A DNA stretch of 62,461 nucleotides from Acidobacteriaceae bacterium (GTDB lineage Bacteria; Acidobacteriota; Terriglobia; Terriglobales; Acidobacteriaceae). Shown here piece after piece: positions 54,679 to 62,461 of this stretch. Both the position numbers and the translations under genes were made by a program. The notes under the pieces were generated by a model, which had not been told where the DNA came from, ran no database searches, and saw only the letters and a program-made list of their open reading frames with translations. Every line of letters begins with the position of its first letter. The first letter of the stretch is position 1. The stretch is taken from the NCBI GenBank assembly GCA_027364815.1, contig DAHXOQ010000002.1:1-62461 (forward strand), read 5' to 3'.

Positions 54679-57600
54679 ATGACTCAACACATCTATGGAA
54701 GAGAAAAGTTCGAAAACAGGACAAGCGGCGCTGACAAGGCAGTCCATTTTGGACGGCAACGGGCAACGAGAGCACTACGATTGGGAAATGTACTCAAGGT
54801 GATTCAACTCAACTTGACAAAGGCTCATGCAATTTCGCTCGCTGGATTTACATTTCTTAAATTAGGATCGGCACTCGCGTTACTTGTAATGGCCTGTGTT
54901 ACAAATGCGCAAGTTTACAATTTGGGAGCTGGCTCAGAAATGAATCCCCAGACACAGGCAAAGCAAACAAAAACCCCAGGTAGTTCGCTTGGTTGGGGAT
55001 CGAATATTCAGAATGCACGCCTTGCACGCGCCGCGGAGCTTGCTCTGCAGCAAGGCGACCATGTGCGTGCGCTCGACTTTGCACGGCGCGCTTCACAAGC
55101 GGCTCCAGGCGACCCGCAGTTATGCTTTCTACATGGTTACGCGGCACGGCTCAACGGTAAGTTCCAGGAATCTACTGATGCGTATAGTCGCGGACTTCGT
55201 TTGTCCCCTGCATCACTCGACGGACTCTCTGGTCTTGCGCAAACGTATAGCGAGATGGGACGAACCGAAGATGCCGAACATCTTCTTAAGCAAGTGATCA
55301 CTGCATCACCAACGCGTAGAAACGACACATTATTGCTCGGTGAGCTCTATCTGAAAACGGCAAACTATGCCGATGCAATCGATTGGCTTGGCAAAGCAGA
55401 ACGCATCTCACCTGATGCGCGAGCAGAGTTGCTGATGGCAAGTGCGTACCAGCACCTCAAACAAATGGATAAGGCAAATCAATTTTTGGATTTGGCTAAA
55501 AAGCATGCGCCGGACAATCCTGAAGTTCAACGATCAATGGCAGGATATTACCGCACCATCGGAAACTATTCAGATGCAATTACTGCGCTCAAATCGATTC
55601 GCAATCCTAAACCAGACGTAACCGCTGAGCTTGCGTACACCTACCAGCTCAATGGTCAGCTGGATGAATCTGCCAGCATCTATGCGCAGGCAGCCAATAC
55701 CGCACCCAAGGATTTGCAGCTGCAACTCTCCGCGGCTCAGGCAGCAGTTGCCACTGGATCCATTGAAAGCTCAAAACCTTTTCTCGAACGTGCTGCGGCA
55801 ATCGATGGCAACAATTATCGGCTTCACTCGATCCGAGGCGAGATTGCAAAAATTGAGGATCACGAAGAGGATGCCGTTCGTGAATACACGGTGGCTCTGG
55901 CAAACTTGCCCGCAACTCCAGCCGAGGGTCCGCTCTATAGCATCCAGTTGCACATGGATCTCGTCGGCATTTACAAGGGTGCGGATGATGAAGTCTCTGC
56001 CCATCAGCAGCTCGAGATTGCGCAACATGAAATCGACGCGCTCAGCGATGTGGGCTCAAGCAGACCGCAATTCCTGCGTCTCAGAGCGTTGATCAAGATG
56101 AACGCTGGTGATCTGGAAGGCGCACTGAGAGACATGAAGGAAGCGCTTGCGATCAACACTCATGATCGCGAAGCATTGCAACTCGACGGCGACATTCTTG
56201 TAAAACTCGGGCGCGCAGAAGATGCGATCACTGAATTCAAACAAATTCTCGTCATCGATCCCAACAACAGATCGGCCCTTATCGCACTGGGCTATGCCTC
56301 GCGTGCAGCGGGCCATGATCAAGATGCTGAAGCCTATTTTCAGCAACTGGCTAACGCCGATCCTACTTTGTATATTCCGTATCTTGCACTTGGCGATCTT
56401 TATACCGCTAATCACAAATACGACAAAGCACAAGATTCTTATACAAAGGCGTACGCACTTGCTCCCGCCAAAGCTCTGATTGTAGCGGGCGGAATCAATG
56501 CCGCAATTGAAGCGCACAATCTGCCTCTTGCAGCAGAGTGGATGACGCATGCCTCAACACAAATGAAACGGCAACCACAAGTGATGCGGGAACAAGAGAG
56601 ATACCTGAGCTTAAGCGGAAACTACGCGGAGTCAGGCGCAGTTGGCCAAGAAGCAATCAAGTTGCTGCCTCGAGACAGGGATGTGGTGGTCTATCTCGGC
56701 TACGATCTGCTTCATCTTGAAAAGTACGATGAGCTGCTCGCACTGACAACTCAATATTTGACGATCTTTCCTAAAGAGCCGGATATCCCGCTGCTGGAAG
56801 GCTATGTGCACAAGCATCAGGGCCTGCAAGATCAGGCACGGTTAGACTTTACCGAAGCGCTGAATCGCGATCCGAAAGTTGTTACGGCATACGTGAATCG
56901 CGGCTTCATTCTGAACGATCTTCATCAAGCAAAGCCAGCCGCTGCAGATTTTGCATCAGCACTGAAGCTTGAGCCGGATAACGGTGAAGCACACTTGGGA
57001 CTTGCCTTTGTAAGCCTTGATCTTCAAAATCTTCAGACTGCCATTCGTCAAGCTGATTTGGCAGAACGCGCTCTCGGCGATTCAAAAGATATTCACGTCA
57101 TTCGAGCAACTGCATTCGAGCGCGAAAGCCGCCCCGCTGAAGCTGCTAATGAATATAGAGCTGCGCTCAAATTTACTCCGAATGATGGCGCGCTCTACCT
57201 GGGGCTTGCCAACACGTTGTTTGCCGAGCGTAAATACAATGACACGCTGGGACAGTTGACGATTGCAGATAAGCTTTCACCGGAGAGCGCGAGCATCTAC
57301 GCATTGATGGCGCGCACCTATGCGAAGCTGCAAAACAAGGATCAAACATTACGCTATGTGGAACTGGCAGAGCAGCGAATCCAAGCGGACCCGGCACATG
57401 CAGGCCACAACGGAGAAAGCGATCTCCTGGTTGCAACTGGTCAGGCTTTAAGCACTCTCGGCGACCAGCGAGGCGCCATGTTGCGTTTTCAAAAATCCCT
57501 CACAATACCGAACAGCAATCGTATCGAAATTCGTCTGGCTATCGCACAACTGATGGCGCAACAAGGTCACTCTGAAGATGCGCGGCGACAGATAGCGCTG

Positions 57601-59052
57601 GCTCAGATGGAAGCCGATGCGGGAGAAACCGTTCCCGTTGTTGGTAACCAATTGATAGCCGCTGCAGATATTTTTCGTGTGATGCATGATTATCAGCTCT
57701 CGCTAACATACCTTGAACGCGCCAAGGCCGCTGGAGCATCGGATGCAAGAGTCAGAGTTGGAATGGCAGAAAACTATCTTGCACTGGGAGAGACGCTCCG
57801 CGCAGAAGCTGAGCTAGCAGCAGTAAAAGCCAGTGAAGACAGCGCCTTCGATTATGAATATTTGCTTGCCGAAGCCAATATGTATCGACAGCAGCACAAC
57901 GGAGCCCAGGCGCTCACTTCGTTTGCACAGGCATCCGATGCGTCAGGAGATGACCAGGCCGCGCAACGGGATTTGCTTCAAGCAGGAGCGGACGAAGGAT
58001 TGCGCGTATCACATGTATTGAGTCTTCTTCAAGACATCTCAGTTTCACCAATCTTTGAAGATACGACGGTTTATGTTTTAGATGCCAAGCTGGATGCATC
58101 CTTTCCTGTCTCGAGTACAAATCCTTCCTTACTCCCGCCCCCACGCTCATCAATCGAGTCACAAGAGACAAGCGCTTTTCATCTTCATTTCAATCGACTC
58201 CCTACCACAAGCGGATTCTTACAAGTGCGCAACACACAGGGACAGATTTCAGTTCCCGCTACTAACTCCGTCGTCAATCGCAACACAACTGATTACATCT
58301 TGAATCTCGGATTGAATCCGACCATCAACATTGGGCACAACGTGCTGTCATTCGACAGCGGCATTCAAGGAACCATCCGTCGCGATTCTGAGTCTCCCGT
58401 CGCCATGAACCAGAACCTCTTTCGAGCGTTTACATATCTGTCCACAAGTACATTTTTCAACGCGGTTTCTGTGAAAGGGTATGCCATTTGGGAAACGGGA
58501 CCCTATACGGAAAGCAATCAGCACTCGCGAACCCTGGCCGCCGCAATAGATTTTCGCGTTGGCACACCATGGGGCAAAACCGCACTGGTTACTGGATGGG
58601 GTTATGACGATCAGAATTTCACTCCAATGAAAAACGAGGATTTTTTCACTGGTTCCTATGTGGGGCTTGAGCACAAGTTTTCTGACCGGCTCAACGTCAG
58701 GGCAGTAGTGGAAGATCTGCGGGCATGGCGTGTTGTGGGTGCAAATTCAGGCATTGCGCAGAATCTGCGTCCTGCTGGAACGGTTGAATTTACACCCAGG
58801 CGCAACTGGAACCTTCTGCTCTCAAGCGCTTACTCGAGCACCAGGAGTTTCCATGTTTACGATGCAATTCAGAATGGCCTTGTCATCTCCTACGCGAAAC
58901 CCATCCACCGCAAATTCAATGACGATTCTGGAGTTGTTGTTCTGCAATATCCAATTCGCTTCTCAGCAGGAGTGCAAGCAGAGACGTTTATTAACTTCAC
59001 GGGTGCTCAATCTACGCAATTGAGACCCTATGTGCGCATCAGTCTTTTTTAA
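54679..59052 (+). CDS. giant TPR protein with C-terminal outer-membrane barrel, EPS exporter type
   Basis: 1457 residues. A long N-terminal lead (about 58 residues) precedes a hydrophobic signal (LGSALALLVMACVTNAQ); a GTG at 54799 could be a shorter start. From about 110 to 1120 there are some 25-30 TPR units (for example AAELALQQGDHVRALDFARR, AYQHLKQMDKANQFLDLAKK, LALGDLYTANHKYDKAQDSY, RGFILNDLHQAKPAAADFAS). From about 1130 a beta-barrel follows, with strands such as TDYILNLGLNPTINIGHN and VVVLQYPIRFSAGVQAETFI. It closes with a terminal Phe (RPYVRISLF), as in outer-membrane proteins. The layout matches BcsC/PgaA-type exporters, in which TPRs dock synthase and modifying enzymes. The GT4 gene follows by 12 bases. 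Confidence 0.85.
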   Translation: MTQHIYGREKFENRTSGADKAVHFGRQRATRALRLGNVLKVIQLNLTKAHAISLAGFTFLKLGSALALLVMACVTNAQVYNLGAGSEMNPQTQAKQTKTPGSSLGWGSNIQNARLARAAELALQQGDHVRALDFARRASQAAPGDPQLCFLHGYAARLNGKFQESTDAYSRGLRLSPASLDGLSGLAQTYSEMGRTEDAEHLLKQVITASPTRRNDTLLLGELYLKTANYADAIDWLGKAERISPDARAELLMASAYQHLKQMDKANQFLDLAKKHAPDNPEVQRSMAGYYRTIGNYSDAITALKSIRNPKPDVTAELAYTYQLNGQLDESASIYAQAANTAPKDLQLQLSAAQAAVATGSIESSKPFLERAAAIDGNNYRLHSIRGEIAKIEDHEEDAVREYTVALANLPATPAEGPLYSIQLHMDLVGIYKGADDEVSAHQQLEIAQHEIDALSDVGSSRPQFLRLRALIKMNAGDLEGALRDMKEALAINTHDREALQLDGDILVKLGRAEDAITEFKQILVIDPNNRSALIALGYASRAAGHDQDAEAYFQQLANADPTLYIPYLALGDLYTANHKYDKAQDSYTKAYALAPAKALIVAGGINAAIEAHNLPLAAEWMTHASTQMKRQPQVMREQERYLSLSGNYAESGAVGQEAIKLLPRDRDVVVYLGYDLLHLEKYDELLALTTQYLTIFPKEPDIPLLEGYVHKHQGLQDQARLDFTEALNRDPKVVTAYVNRGFILNDLHQAKPAAADFASALKLEPDNGEAHLGLAFVSLDLQNLQTAIRQADLAERALGDSKDIHVIRATAFERESRPAEAANEYRAALKFTPNDGALYLGLANTLFAERKYNDTLGQLTIADKLSPESASIYALMARTYAKLQNKDQTLRYVELAEQRIQADPAHAGHNGESDLLVATGQALSTLGDQRGAMLRFQKSLTIPNSNRIEIRLAIAQLMAQQGHSEDARRQIALAQMEADAGETVPVVGNQLIAAADIFRVMHDYQLSLTYLERAKAAGASDARVRVGMAENYLALGETLRAEAELAAVKASEDSAFDYEYLLAEANMYRQQHNGAQALTSFAQASDASGDDQAAQRDLLQAGADEGLRVSHVLSLLQDISVSPIFEDTTVYVLDAKLDASFPVSSTNPSLLPPPRSSIESQETSAFHLHFNRLPTTSGFLQVRNTQGQISVPATNSVVNRNTTDYILNLGLNPTINIGHNVLSFDSGIQGTIRRDSESPVAMNQNLFRAFTYLSTSTFFNAVSVKGYAIWETGPYTESNQHSRTLAAAIDFRVGTPWGKTALVTGWGYDDQNFTPMKNEDFFTGSYVGLEHKFSDRLNVRAVVEDLRAWRVVGANSGIAQNLRPAGTVEFTPRRNWNLLLSSAYSSTRSFHVYDAIQNGLVISYAKPIHRKFNDDSGVVVLQYPIRFSAGVQAETFINFTGAQSTQLRPYVRISLF

Positions 59053-59064
59053 GGGAGATATCCG

Positions 59065-60516
59065 ATGAAAATTTGCATGGTTGCCGCTTTTCCTCCAAGT
59101 GGGAGACAGTTGAATGAGTACGCGTTTCACATCGCGCGCGAATTGCGGAGTCATCCCGGTGTTGAGCTGACCATTCTTGCAGACGAACTGAGCGACTATG
59201 AGTTCGCAACCGATGAAAACGGAAATTCGACAAAAGCCAATCTGCTATCGGAATTGCCCGGCTTCAATGTCATCCGCTGCTGGAAATTTAGTGATCTTGC
59301 GACTCCAGTGCGTCTGTTGAACACCATTCGTCATTTAAAGCCAGATGTTGTGTGGTACAACCTTGTCTTTTCCAGCTTTGCCACACCGCAGAATCCCGTT
59401 GCTGCATTTGCCGGACTTGCGGCTCCAGCGTTGACTCGCGCAGCAGGCTACTTTACGCATATCACACTGCACCATATCATCGAACATGTCGATCTTTCCA
59501 CCGCAGGAGTGCGCAGAGAAAAGTTATTCCAAATAGGCGCTGACCTCGCCACAAGAGCTTTGCTGAAAGCAAATTCCGTGTCCGTACTGCTACCGGCCTA
59601 CCAACGTACACTGCGCGCGAAGTATTCTGCTGAGAATGTTTTGTTGAGTACACACGGTACTTTTGCATCTGTTCCCAGTCCGCCGGATTTTACAAAACGC
59701 GGCGATCCAGATCAGCGGATTCTCGCCATCGGACATTGGGGCACATATAAACGGCTGGAAACTCTGATGGAGGCATTCCCTCTCGTTCTCACGAAAGTCC
59801 CCAACGCTCGCCTGGTTGTGGCCGGCGCCAATCATCATACGAAAATTGGATATTGGGAATCAATTCGTGCATCCCAGCCTGCCAGTCTACCCATCGAGTT
59901 CCTTGGTTACGTCGCTGAAGAAAAAATTCCTGAGCTCTTCCAAACCACCTCTATCCTGGTATTGCCATATGACTCTGCCACCGGATCCAGCGGACCCGCT
60001 CATCAAGCATGCGAGTACGCTCTCCCCATTGTCTGCGCGAATATTGCTGACCTTCGCGAAATGGCTGCCAATGAAGGTATGGATGCAAACTTTTACAAAA
60101 TCAGCGATGCAAATGATCTTGCTGAACAACTCATCAACATTCTTCAATCGCCGGAACTGCAACTCCGCATGGCTGAGAACAATTTTATGGCAGGAGTGCG
60201 CATGACGATTTCAAACGTTGTCCGAAACTACCTTCGCTGGTTTGAACTCCATCAATACAAAAAGGAATTACTTAGTTCGCGTTTTAGTCCGTGGCGCAAG
60301 CGCACGTGGCCCTATCCTCTCAATTCTGGCTTATCAACCTCACAGATCGGACGCGTCTTCCCTTCTGTGGCTCCACCAGATGGCGGAGCTGACTTGAACA
60401 TTTCTCCCAATATTGAATCGGTTGGTGTCATTCGCCATTCCATTGATTTTGCAAACTCTCTTACATGGCCCTCGACCGACTCTTCAAAGGCTTTGCCCGA
60501 TTGTGATGAGTACTAA
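59065..60516 (+). CDS. family 4 glycosyltransferase with long C-terminal tail
   Basis: 483 residues from ATG 59065 with AGGGAGAT upstream. GT-B fold with MKICMVAAFPPSGRQLNEYA, HHIIEHVDLSTAGVRR, ILAIGHWGTYKRLETLMEAF and RLVVAGANHHTKIGYWESIR. The EX7E-like region is DSATGSSGPAHQACEYALPI. The last 90 residues are polar and probably disordered. It would build or extend a glycan destined for the adjacent TPR/barrel exporter. No polymerase or flippase is adjacent, though the flippase-ParB fusion lies 12 kb away. Confidence 0.85.
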   Translation: MKICMVAAFPPSGRQLNEYAFHIARELRSHPGVELTILADELSDYEFATDENGNSTKANLLSELPGFNVIRCWKFSDLATPVRLLNTIRHLKPDVVWYNLVFSSFATPQNPVAAFAGLAAPALTRAAGYFTHITLHHIIEHVDLSTAGVRREKLFQIGADLATRALLKANSVSVLLPAYQRTLRAKYSAENVLLSTHGTFASVPSPPDFTKRGDPDQRILAIGHWGTYKRLETLMEAFPLVLTKVPNARLVVAGANHHTKIGYWESIRASQPASLPIEFLGYVAEEKIPELFQTTSILVLPYDSATGSSGPAHQACEYALPIVCANIADLREMAANEGMDANFYKISDANDLAEQLINILQSPELQLRMAENNFMAGVRMTISNVVRNYLRWFELHQYKKELLSSRFSPWRKRTWPYPLNSGLSTSQIGRVFPSVAPPDGGADLNISPNIESVGVIRHSIDFANSLTWPSTDSSKALPDCDEY

Positions 60517-60667
60517 AACGAATCCTACGCTCGACCAAGTGATTGTCTCTTAATCTGAAATCATCTTTGCTCGAACATATGTAAGCAATAAATCACTGAT
60601 TGCTTTGTAAATTTTCAGTGCAACCATCAAATCATAATGCGGATTTGAATATGAAAGAGGCAGTTTA

Positions 60668-62461
60668 ATGGATCTTCAAATTTTTTTATCTAACTTTAAG
60701 CGCATCGCAGCATTGCTAATCTATCTTCTCCCGCTGGCCCTTCCTGTAACCGTACTTGAAGCTCAATCCTCGGGCTTAACTGTAGTTGCGCCACCAAGTG
60801 TCACGATCACTGCCATGCCTGCATCTATTCCGTCCGGCGCTTCAACCACTTTAACCGTCGTTGCAGTGAATGCCACTCAGGTAATCGTCACAGGTGCCGA
60901 TGGCAGCAAGTATACGCTTCAAGCAACTGGTGGGAACCAGATTGTTAAACCGACTAAAACAACTATATATTCCGTCACCGCGACTGGATCCGGGGGAAGC
61001 GTAGCTGCTACTACGACTGTGACCGTGACGGCTATTACAAAGCCAACCGTGACTATCACCGCCAAACCTCCATTGATTGTTATAGGGAGTTCATCTACCC
61101 TCACTGTCACTGCGACCAATGCATCACAGGTAATAATCACAGGAACAGATGGCAGCAGATATGTGCTGCCGGTAATCGGTGGAACTCAAGCAGTCAAGCC
61201 CGCTAAAACAACCACTTATACTGCAATCGCAACTGCGCTCGGCTCTGGAATTGGCGGGTATGTAACTGCATCTGTGACCGTGACCGTGACCGTGACCGCT
61301 AATCCTCTGCCAACTGTCAGCATCACAGCCAAACCTACTTCGATCACATCAGGCGCTTCGTCTACTTTGACCGTCGTTGCGGTTAACTCTACACAAGTCA
61401 TCGTCACTGGTACCGATGGCAGCAAATATACGTTGTCTGCAACAGGTGGAACCCAGATTGTCAAGCCCACTAAAACAACTACATACACAGTCACCGCTAC
61501 TGGACTTGGTGGAAGCATAACTGCAACTGCGACCGTGACCGTAACGGCTAATCCACCACCCACCGTCACCATCGCTGCTTTGCCTACCTCAATCACTTCA
61601 GGCGCTTCGTCTACTTTGACTGTCATTGCGGTGAACGCCACGCAAGTTATCGTAACCGGAACCGACGGCAGCAAATATGCGCTTTCAGCGACAGGTGGAA
61701 CGCAAGTTGTCAGCCCAACTACAACAACCACCTATACTGCTACCGCAACCGGCCTCGGTGGAAGCATAACGGCAACTGCGATCGTGACCGTGACGGCTAA
61801 CCCTCCGCCAGCCGTCACCATCAGTGCCATACCTACTTCGATCCCTGTAGGGAGTTCGTCTATCCTGACTATTGTTGCGACGAATGCAACTCAGGTAACC
61901 GTTACAGGGACGGATGGCAGTAAATATACGCTTCAAGCAACAGGTGGAACTCAGGCAGTTACACCAACTGCAACAACTACCTATACTGCCACAGCAACTG
62001 GACCGGGTGGGAGCATAACTGCAACTTCGACCGTGACCGTGACTCCAAATCCACCACCAACTGTCACCATTACTGCCTTGCCCACTTCTATAACTTCCGG
62101 TGGCTCATCAACACTGACCGTCGCTGCAGTAAACGCGACAAAGGTGATAATAACTGGAACCGATGGCAGCTCATATACGTTGTTGGCGAGTGGCGGCACG
62201 CAGTTGGTGAGTCCTACTGTAACGACTACATACACTGCTACAGCGACCGGGCCCGGTGGAACAATTACTGCAAATGTAACAGTAACTGTGACACCGAACC
62301 CAGCGCCGACTGTTAGCATATCGGCAAATCCTACGAACATCATTGCGGGTAATTCATCCATTTTGACCGTAGTTGCGACGAATGCAACCCAGGTGACGGT
62401 GACCGGAAACGACGGGAGCACGTATGACTTGTCAGCGACCGGAGGCACGCAGTCAGTAAGC
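60668..62461 (+). CDS. secreted tandem-repeat Ig-like protein, incomplete at right edge
   Basis: At least 598 residues, open to the window end. ATG 60668 has GAGG upstream and a signal peptide follows (MDLQIFLSNFKRIAALLIYL, with LLPLALPVTVLEAQ). The mature part is made of about seven 83-residue Ig-like repeats, each opening with TVTITA-type strands, then SSTLTVVAVNATQVIVTGTD, GSKYTLSATGGTQ and TTTYTATATGPGGSITATVT-like strands. It is probably a cell-surface stalk or adhesin-like scaffold. It is absent from simple lists of closed ORFs because its stop lies beyond the window. Long - strand frames opposite it are shadows of the repeats. Confidence 0.85.
   Translation, partial: MDLQIFLSNFKRIAALLIYLLPLALPVTVLEAQSSGLTVVAPPSVTITAMPASIPSGASTTLTVVAVNATQVIVTGADGSKYTLQATGGNQIVKPTKTTIYSVTATGSGGSVAATTTVTVTAITKPTVTITAKPPLIVIGSSSTLTVTATNASQVIITGTDGSRYVLPVIGGTQAVKPAKTTTYTAIATALGSGIGGYVTASVTVTVTVTANPLPTVSITAKPTSITSGASSTLTVVAVNSTQVIVTGTDGSKYTLSATGGTQIVKPTKTTTYTVTATGLGGSITATATVTVTANPPPTVTIAALPTSITSGASSTLTVIAVNATQVIVTGTDGSKYALSATGGTQVVSPTTTTTYTATATGLGGSITATAIVTVTANPPPAVTISAIPTSIPVGSSSILTIVATNATQVTVTGTDGSKYTLQATGGTQAVTPTATTTYTATATGPGGSITATSTVTVTPNPPPTVTITALPTSITSGGSSTLTVAAVNATKVIITGTDGSSYTLLASGGTQLVSPTVTTTYTATATGPGGTITANVTVTVTPNPAPTVSISANPTNIIAGNSSILTVVATNATQVTVTGNDGSTYDLSATGGTQSVS
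60797..62461 (+). repeat. 249-bp in-frame tandem repeats
   Basis: Repeat units begin at 60797, 61046, 61313, 61562, 61811, 62060 and 62309. Spacing is 249 bases (83 codons) except for the second unit, which is 267 bases because of an 18-base insertion in its last strands. The units are diverged but keep several near-identical blocks (for example the stretch encoding TGTDGSKYTL). The seventh unit is cut by the window edge. The exact period points to growth by unequal crossing-over or slippage. Confidence 0.9.

Noticed and set aside
60919..62448. Three long - strand open frames opposite the repeat protein
   Set aside because: They are valine-rich shadows of the 249-bp repeats in the opposite frame, have no ribosome binding sites, and the + strand has a signal peptide and Ig-like strands.
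60797..62461. CRISPR array or other non-coding repeat array
   Set aside because: The repeats are 249 bp, contiguous, in frame and diverged within units; there are no short identical repeats with unique spacers.

Overview
The window looks like a chromosomal stretch from a member of the Acidobacteriota, probably the Acidobacteriaceae/Terriglobales group. This is inferred from gene style and not from a marker gene. The supporting signs are large secreted proteins with MBG and bacterial Ig-like domains, a VWFA-related secreted protein, a glycine-rich TonB-C protein, a NusG-like (UpxY-type) gene heading an exopolysaccharide operon, and many envelope proteins of unknown function. No phage, transposase, CRISPR array or rRNA was seen. 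One tRNA-Ser(GCU) sits at the left edge.

Layout. (1) 1-2.9 kb: tRNA-Ser, a LuxR-type response regulator with Asn in place of the phospho-acceptor Asp, and a PilZ protein, separated by long spacers without convincing genes. (2) 3.1-23.6 kb, + strand: a long exopolysaccharide (EPS) operon. It opens with a NusG-like antiterminator interrupted by an in-frame TAA, then the export/co-polymerase set (Wza-like, outer-membrane barrel, GumC/Wzz-like, separate BY-kinase). After a structured spacer come a polyprenyl-phosphate sugar-1-phosphate transferase, four glycosyltransferases, a Wzy/WaaL-like polymerase, a flippase, and an unusual trio (nucleotidyltransferase-like protein, amidohydrolase, type I phosphodiesterase). 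It ends with a FemAB-like protein and a polysaccharide deacetylase. That final pair resembles exosortase A (XrtA)-associated EPS loci, but no exosortase or PEP-CTERM protein is present here. (3) 23.7-28.6 kb: two secreted carbohydrate-binding or hydrolase-like proteins facing each other across a good terminator. (4) 28.7-32.6 kb: an operon of a double-domain KaiC-like ATPase with two small paralogous partners of unknown family, divergent from a Crp/Fnr regulator. (5) 32.7-41.9 kb: envelope genes (TPR, nucleotidyltransferase, TonB-C, VWA, OmpA and Ig-like proteins). (6) 42.5-47.4 kb, - strand: STAS, thymidylate-kinase-like, secreted and membrane proteins, led by a flippase fused to a ParB-like domain. 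(7) 47.6-62.5 kb: a GH99-like protein, then a tight five-gene - strand operon (polytopic GT-C-like protein, FxLYD-type protein, Ig-like protein, small secreted protein, GtrB-like transferase). These are followed by a giant TPR/beta-barrel exporter with a GT4 enzyme, and a repeat-built secreted protein that runs off the right edge.

How it fits together. Most of the window is devoted to making, exporting and decorating surface polysaccharide. The first operon has a complete Wzx/Wzy-type logic. The second half adds another flippase, another exporter-like barrel and a lipid-linked-sugar/GT-C module, so at least one more glycan is likely. Regulatory genes are interspersed: the pseudo-receiver, PilZ, the broken NusG paralog, the KaiC operon, Crp/Fnr and a degenerate STAS. 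The most novel-looking items are the KaiC operon with its paired partners, the flippase-ParB fusion, the phosphodiesterase/amidohydrolase/nucleotidyltransferase trio, and the five-gene GT-C operon. All functional assignments are from reading the translated sequence; no database search was run.
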